From NCBI RefSeq assembly GCF_000972845.2, contig NW_020860793.1, forward strand, positions 1 to 64,000: 64,000 bases of DNA, read 5' to 3'. Shown here piece after piece: positions 57,405 through 64,000 of the stretch (positions are counted from its first letter, which is position 1; every line of letters starts with the position of its first letter). Both the position numbers and the translations under genes were made by a program. The notes below the pieces were generated by a model. That model was not told the DNA's origin and did no database searches. It saw nothing but the letters and a program-made list of their open reading frames with translations. Source of the DNA: Larimichthys crocea (lineage: Eukaryota > Chordata > Actinopteri > Sciaenidae).

Positions 57405-58290
57405 AATTTCCCACTTGATGCTTCCTTCATTTCCATGAGGCTAAATAGGGCTGTTCTATTTTATGGTATTTCTGTGTAGTATGACTATAGCTGTAGCTAT
57501 CATTGACATTAAAATAAAAGCTGAGAACTCATAGATTAAAACTCAAATGACTTCCCATAAAATGAATCCTGAATGAGATTATGATTCACCATTATTTCTC
57601 AGTAAGAGGCCGGCAGAAAACTGCTGCAGAACTGTTATGTTTTATGTCTGAGTAATTTAATCAGAATATTTATTTGTCTTCAAACATAAAAATCAACCCT
57701 ATGTGACTTTTTTCCTTTCAAACTTCTAAGGGCTGTGAGGTTTTCATATTACGTGTTGATCCCTCGTCTCCTCTCTCTTGCTGTGAGGAGTTTGCTTGAT
57801 GTGCGTCAGAAGTCTCTGCACGGCTCATTGTAAGGACGGCTTCAAGGGAAAACCGTGCTAGTTTGGATATGAGTGAACCCAAAGAGAACTGAGTGTGAGA
57901 GACAGGTAAAAAGAGAGAAAGCTGCAGGAGAGAAGAGCCATGGGATGAATATGATTCAAATAGAAAGAGAGGGGAAAAAGCTCTGCAAACCAAAAGTCAA
58001 AGAGTCTGAGAGAATAAACGCTGCCACTTACACACAGTCATATCTTACACACTAGTTTGTCATAACTCGACTAGAGGAATATGGATTAATCTTTAATCAT
58101 AATTAATTATTTTAATTAATACTTGTCACATTAAAGATGGCCTCTGTTGTATTTAAGCGTTTGAGTATGCTGTGGCATTTTGACAATGACACAGCATACT
58201 GATTACCAGGACCCCAAAACTGAAGGAGCTTAATGGAATTGTATTAAGTCCTACACAGTAAAGTCTACACATTTTAATTAAATCAGTTAT
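57405..58290. other. Putative intronic DNA
   Basis: Nothing recognised. Confidence 0.4.
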
Positions 58291-58292
58291 GA

Positions 58293-58450
58293 AAGCAGTG
58301 TGTAGGATTTAGTGACCGTATAGTTGCTGATTGCAACCCCTCAACTCGCCCTCTGGTCAACTGGAGAAACTATCATCATTATAATTTTCGGGTGATTATG
58401 CATTAATGGAAGTATAGTTTTGAATTAATTCCTGCCATAGTGTGTAAACA
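58293..58450. repeat. Fragment of a dispersed fish repeat
   Basis: GCAGTGTGTAGGATTTAGTG followed by a GATTGCAACC element, a start recalled from a common teleost DNA repeat. The matching right end is not seen. Confidence 0.45.
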
Positions 58451-58989
58451 GAGTCCCCTAAATAATCCATACTTTTAAGATTTTAAATTTTAGGAAAAGG
58501 GGCAGAGGAAAGCTTATCCGTTTTTAGGGCATGCCAGGTGCCCCTCCACCCAGCAACATTTTCTAGCTCCTCTTGGGGTATCCCGAGGTGTTCCCATGCC
58601 AGTGGGTTTGCTCCGGGTCTCCTGTCAGTTGGATATGCCTGGAAAATGTCTGATCACATCCCCGTCTCTGAATGAGCTCAGCCATGTTAAGGGGCATCGG
58701 TTGTACTCCCACCCCATCACCAAGGCTGAGCCCATTTCATTTAGAACATAGATCAACTGGAAAAACTAAAGCTCTTCCATAATGGTCCGCATTACCGCTG
58801 ATGCTGCATCAATCCACCTGTCCATCCTGTGCTCCATTTAACCGTCACTCGTAAACAACATAATTAAACTTCTTTGCTTGGGGCAGCAACCCCCCCCACG
58901 CAATTTCAAGTTACCCAAACCACTCTTCACCCCAGCTGCACTTTATCAGATCCTGACCATGAATTTCACAAACAGGATTGGAGACACAT

Positions 58990-59280
58990 CGGAGATAGGG
59001 CAACACAGTGGTGCAGTGGTTAGCACTGTCGCCCCACAGGTTGGGTCATTTCTGGGTTTGGGGAGATTGTTGCTTGGGCTGAGACCTTTCTGACTGTGCT
59101 CTGAGTTTGCATGTTCTCCCTGTGTCTGTGTGGGTACTCTCAACCAGTACTCTGGTTATTTGTTGGCGCTTTAATGAACTGGTGATCCATCCAGGGTGTA
59201 TCAAGCTGGGATTGGCTTCAGCCCCCCCACAAGCCTGATAAGGATATGCGGTTATGGAAGATTAATGAATGAAAGGATTG
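58990..59280 (+). repeat. tRNA-derived SINE-like repeat
   Basis: Head CAGTGGTGCAGTGGTTAGCA with box-A character, middle GTTTGCATGTTCTCCCTGTG, and tail GATAAGGATATGCGGTTATG. Box B is decayed. A familiar fish repeat; a tail fragment of it lies at 47,747. Confidence 0.75.
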
Positions 59281-60361
59281 GAGACCAGGGGAAACCTTGG
59301 TAGAGTCAAACACCCACAGAGAACATGAAAAGTAAATTACACCATACAGTAAAAGACCATGAAAAGGAACCACAACCTTTGAACATTTTAGGCCATGCAG
59401 CCGGTTATTGCCGGTTTCAAAATACATCACAACATAAGATCCAAACACCTGAGACCATAAGTGTTGACGGTTCAGAAAACAATGAGCTAAAACCAAAACC
59501 GTTTCTTGCATCTTCTTTTTTTTTGTCTGTAATGCATAGCCAGGGCGGGAGGGAGGTTTAATGCATGTGAAAATGGGGAGTGACAAAGATGAGAAGGAAA
59601 GAGAAAAAAAGCAGAGAGAGGGAGGAAAGGCTAGTTGCCTGGTGACGGAGGCAGAAGAAGAGAAAGGAGAGAGTAGGTGAAGAAGGGAGAGAAAATGAGG
59701 AGGAGGAGGAGGAGAGGTGTGGAGTTGTTTTCCAAGTGCAAAGAGTTACTGGTCACGATGCTACATCTGCTGCTGCCATCCCTCCCACTGTGCTCTCTCT
59801 GGCTCTCAGAGGATGAAGATGTGCTGGCTCTCGGTGTCTGCATGTTGTGTCTTACAGAATGATTTATGTTTTTAATTGTTGTAACGAGGGTGTGTTTTTT
59901 TTTTTGTGTGTGTGTGTTGGGTTTTTTTGGCAGCGAAATTTTCAGACTGCATTCTGATAGATTTTGACGAAGGCTGGCTCAGGATTGGATATCTGACTTT
60001 ATTCAACTAAAGCGTCACAGGTGTCACATCCAATCAAAATGCTTTTTTTCTCTCTAACATTGTCATCTCAACAGGAAATCAAAGAAAGGAGAGAATCTAA
60101 ACTAAACACACTTTGATTTATATTTTCTATATTAAGAATTAAGTAACAGGGAGGGAGAATGAGAGCACATTAGAATATGTTGCTCATTTGTCTGTGTCTA
60201 TGTAAACATGTTTTGTTTTTGCTACATGGTACATCAGATCAAGACGTCAATAGGTCAACCACTGTCCAATCAGATTGTATCAAGGACAAATAGATATGTT
60301 AATGTAGTTCACCATCTGACAAAAAAGCAAAAAAAATTCTCACTCTTATATTAAAGACATA
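59281..60361. other. Putative intronic DNA
   Basis: A purine-rich tract at 59,585-59,715 ((GAG)n at its end) and a T/G-rich stretch at 59,890-59,930. No gene. Confidence 0.4.
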
Positions 60362-60793
60362 GGGTATGGTCGAATAGTCAAAACAATTAGCTCCTAAGTC
60401 TTTTCCTAACCACTTTTTTTTTTACCTCAATGAAAAATGTCACGAGGTCAAGGAAAGATGTGAAGAATTCATGAGGAGTTAGGAGAAGATGACTGCGGTG
60501 TTCAGAGAATCTGACTGCACTTACACTTAGACTACGCCATGATGCGGCAGTGAATGTTATTGACGTGATCTGTGGTAAAAGGAATTGTGGGACGGCATTA
60601 CCTCCTTTCCTTTTGTAAAGGATGGTCCGGTGTATCCTATGCTAAAGGAGATAATAAAGGAAGCATTGAAGCTCCTTTCCTTAACAGTTAGAGAATTTGA
60701 ACAGCTCTTATCATGGCGGCTACGTTAATACTCCCAGGTGATTTCACTCAGTGAGGAAGGTTCCTAAGCAAATTTGACTATTCGACCGCACCC
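60362..60793. repeat. MITE-like foldback element
   Basis: Left end GGGTATGGTCGAATAGTCAA, right end (reverse complement) GGGTGCGGTCGAATAGTCAA, 18 of 20 matching. Further inward both ends carry an AGCTCCTAAG/TTGCTTAGGAA-like element. 432 bp, no ORF; superfamily unknown. Confidence 0.65.
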
Positions 60794-62455
60794 ATACTGT
60801 AGCCCAGGCTATCCACACTTATTCTGAGCTTCAGCGTTATGTTTAACGCTGGAGGTTGGCTGCTGGACAACAGTAGCTTTCTGTGCCGATTGTTTGTATG
60901 TCTGTCTGTTGGCATTATTATGGAAAAACTACTGATCCAATATTCATAAAACATCATGTAAGGATGTGAGCCAAGGAAGTATCCATTACATTTTGGAGTG
61001 CTTATGAATCACTGGGCGGACATTCAAACTAAACATAGTCTTTATTTTCATTAACAACACAACACAGGTCAATTGTAACGTCGGTGTCCATGGCAAACAG
61101 AACAACACATTAAAGATGCCACTTTGGGCTTTGAGGAATGGTGATCAATGTGATCAATGGTGATTTTTTTTTAACAGGTTATGGATCAAACAACTAACTT
61201 GAGACTTAGACTTAGACTAAATTGAGAAAATGACAGACAGATGAATTGATTATTAAAATAATCATTAGATGCAGTCTTACAGTAGTTACACCATTGGTCT
61301 ATTGGACTGGACTGCTGAAGTTTCCCCATTGGCCATTGCAATTTAAAAATGAATGGTTAGTTAGTACTGTAACTCCAGATTCTGTGAGCACAGTAGGTGT
61401 AGCCCTCTACACCCACCAACTACGTGGGCACTGTCTCGGTCTCACTCCAGGTACAAGTTTAGCTGAGACCCATCAGCTCCCAAAAACAGATTTTTCTTCA
61501 GCAAGTTAAAGAAAACACAGCTTAGAGGGCTGCGCCTATACTCACAGAACCTGGAGTTAGGGTACATAGCTAAATTTGTACAAGCTACTTGTTCTACCCA
61601 CAAGCACAAACACATCCAACAATCAGCCAGTCCATATCTTGCCAATATGGTGCAGAAGCGCATCACGGTACATCATATATGCCTAATATTCACCGCAAGA
61701 GATCGAAACTGTAAAAACATGTAAAGCCTGCTGTGAGAAACAGAGACGATAATTACGCACTTTAACAGTCCAGCAGAAAGCAGAGTAGGAGAGAACACCA
61801 TGAGGGAGAACGCACAGATAAAACTCCCCCAAATAACAATCAGTCTGACAAAACACACAGACAGAGTGAGTCATACAAACACAAGAGACATCCTGCAGAT
61901 AGAATAATGAAAGAGCAGGCAGAGTTAATAGATAATTAGAATAGTTCTTATTAGTGTGAGTATGAGTTAAGAAGGGAAGCAACACAAAATTCTATTGATT
62001 GTTTTTTAAATCTTTGACTTTTTCTTTTGGAGTATCACATATTCTATCTTTTTAGATGTTGGAAAAAAAAACAAAGGCAGCTACTTAAATTTAATTGGTC
62101 TTAAGGCAAAAATCTTGTCATCTACTGATATAAATCATGTTTAAAATAGAGATTTTGATATAGTTTTGCCATCTTTCTGTTCATCCCGATCGTCCCTTTT
62201 TGATAACACTAATACACTGATGATTGATTATTCTCTCTCTTCTTTTCCTTCCTTCGTCATGGAGATGTTTACTTTCAGACGAGTTGAAATTCACAGGCGG
62301 CATCTTAAGAAATGCAGTCCGACTCATTTTGCTCTCTGAACGCAACGAGGAGGAATTCACTATTTATGGCTGAGGTTGTTTCGAGGTGAATCCATCAGGA
62401 GTCAGTGCAGTTTCCAGCCATACATCCGCACTTTGATTACTATTTATTCATTCTC
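60794..62455. other. Putative intronic DNA
   Basis: Nothing recognised. Confidence 0.4.
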
Positions 62456-63070
62456 CCGAGCATGGAAGGGCCTAGAGCATAACACGAAAAAGGTGTCCCA
62501 ATCTTCCCCGAGTCCCAAGTAGCCACTACAACAAGTTATGTACAAAAGAAAATGGTTTATTTACAAAACTCAAAATATCAAACAACTATAACTAAGGAAT
62601 CATCTTCAGGGTGGACCCAGGCCAAAACAACAACCAAAACAAACTATCTAGAAAATAAATCTCTTTCTTCAGAAAATCAAAATCACAATAAACGTACCTT
62701 CCTAACTAACGAAAAACAGGAGAAAACACAATCAAAACAAAATGGCAGTCCACCCCTACTCTTCAAACAAAAAGCTAATTCTAAGTTCATACAAAGGTTT
62801 CCACAACAGGACATGTGGCTAGTTGGGAGAGGAGGAGGATGAGGAAGTGCCAGTGTCCACCTGATGGCCGCCATCTTGGCTCCTTATACTGTATCGCAGG
62901 TGCCCTCATCTACAGCCAATCACGGGCCAGGACCGGAAATTAGTCCACCAATCGCCTCCTGGGGATGGCACATCCCTGTTCGCATGTTAAATGGACAGAA
63001 AACACAAGGCACACAAGGCACACAGACTACAACACAAAAAATGACCACAGTCATAACAATAACATTTTAA
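62456..63070. repeat. Possible dispersed repeat (unclassified)
   Basis: A-rich stretch beginning near GGAAGGGCCTAGAGCATAAC and containing GAAAATGGTTTATTTACAAA and a CCATCTTGGCTCC segment. The style fits a noncoding retroelement terminus, but no ends or mate are visible. Confidence 0.3.
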
Positions 63071-63665
63071 TGTAATACATTTCAGCCATCAAGGTTGGAA
63101 AGAAGTTGGAAAACATTAGATTTTTGATATTACTTTAAGAAAGTGCAGAAAGTAGTCTTCACTAAAATGGTCTATGACTAAATGAATAAAGCATTGACAG
63201 AAATTAGTAATTTACATGTATTTATATACTAATTACTACAGGTATACATGTAGTCAATACGAGTACAAGAGACAACATGGCTCCAGGAAGTCGATGTGCC
63301 CAGCCAAGAAATTGTCCACCAGATTTCTGCGGTTAAAACTACATTGTGTCACTTTCATACTCATGTTTTCATATGAGAAATAACTTGCTAGTTGGTGGAT
63401 TTTGTTCCCTTTGGAGCCGGACGATGTTTTCTCATTTCATAGCTTCATATATAATGGACAGACACAGTGGCATCAATTTTCTCCTCTATCATGACAAGAA
63501 AGCAAAAAAAGCATATTTTTCAGAATGTCAACTGTTTTATGAAGTTTTATTTTTTTTATGGGTTAAAAAGTGTAAACTGAACTGTGTGATGAGTTCAGGG
63601 ACAGACATGATCATAACCAATTCACATCTAATCTTATCTTCACATGGACTTGTTCAATCGTACCA
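63071..63665. other. Putative intronic DNA
   Basis: Nothing recognised. Confidence 0.35.
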
Positions 63666-63669
63666 CTTC

Positions 63670-63996
63670 TAAACTTTGCACAGTCTTCCTCTCTTTCTTT
63701 TTGTCCCTTCTCTTGGTCTTTGTTTTCCTCTGGTTACATCTTCTGCATCCTTCTCTTCTTCTGTCCTTTATCTTGTTGATGTCCAGTCATCCTCCTCTTT
63801 ATTCTCCTCTTCCTCTTTTTACCCCCTTGCCTCATCCTCTCATCCCTTCTTTGATTCTTGTTCTTGTTAACTCTTTCCCCTCCTTCTCCTCTTGTTTCTC
63901 CTCCCACCCCTCCTTGGTCTCTTTCTGTACCTTATCTCTTCTGCCCTTCTTGCTTGTGTTGTTTTTCTCCTCCTCCCCCTCCTCATTTGGGGATTT
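63670..63996. repeat. Pyrimidine-rich tract
   Basis: About 320 bp of almost uninterrupted C/T on the plus strand with irregular TCCTC and TTCTC words. It keeps two frames open through lack of A-containing stops, so the apparent Leu/Ser/Phe-rich proteins are artefacts. Confidence 0.8.
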
Positions 63997-64000
63997 GTGA

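Noticed and set aside
57054..57438. His-Thr or Cys-Val repeat proteins on both strands
   Set aside because: Translation of a (TG)n microsatellite.
63644..64000. 118-residue Leu/Phe/Ser-rich membrane-like protein at the window end
   Set aside because: Produced by a pyrimidine tract. No start context or homology that I recognise.

Overview
The window is vertebrate nuclear DNA from a ray-finned (teleost) fish, probably a percomorph. The evidence is immunoglobulin light-chain clusters with V segments in opposite orientation to J and C, a fish-type TRIM gene, a BRCC3 gene of 260 residues (the length I recall for fish), and the typical fish mix of non-LTR, LTR and DNA transposons, SINEs and microsatellites.

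Left third (1-18,000): three tandem light-chain units of the kappa-like type. In each unit the constant exon (CL) and J segments lie on the minus strand and a V gene lies to the right on the plus strand, so V-J joining would need inversion. Unit 1 is 1-2,900, unit 2 about 8,570-11,290, unit 3 about 12,180-17,900. J segments carry 23-type recombination signals and the V of unit 1 a 12-type signal. As read, V of unit 1 is intact. V of unit 2 is frame-broken. V of unit 3 has an open frame but has lost its RSS nonamer and its promoter octamer. All three CL exons carry frame or length defects. Retroelements interrupt the locus: a LINE scrap, a BEL/Pao fragment, a Ty3/gypsy fragment, and a non-LTR element of the R2 supergroup flanked by a 546-bp duplication that contains a J segment. 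Part of this stretch (about 5,390-11,300) has so many single-base indels in unrelated sequences that base-level assembly error is likely.

Middle (18,000-41,000): a LINE inserted in a foldback repeat, a TRIM pseudogene, mini- and microsatellites, then two convincing intact genes, both intronless and both on the minus strand: brcc3 (29,434-30,216) and a 558-residue TRIM E3 ligase (32,752-34,428) with an interferon-response-like element just upstream. A Tc1/mariner-type element with 57-bp terminal repeats and a truncated transposase lies at 37,291-38,897.

Right third (41,500-64,000): a CpG-rich, CAG-repeat-bearing stretch ending in a good splice donor (41,876/41,877) looks like a noncoding first exon and promoter. 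I see no coding exon in the following 22 kb, which behaves like a large first intron or intergenic DNA holding repeats. Notable there are a nest of transposons (a BED-type hAT inside a pogo-like MITE inside an older hAT-like fragment) and an old, diverged tandem repeat split by an L1/Tx1-type LINE with a perfect 11-bp target duplication.

I found no previously undescribed biological system with a supported function. The most informative items are structural: the state of the recombination signals, the element-flanked J duplication, the nested insertions with readable target duplications, and two perfect palindromes that look like templated inverted insertions.
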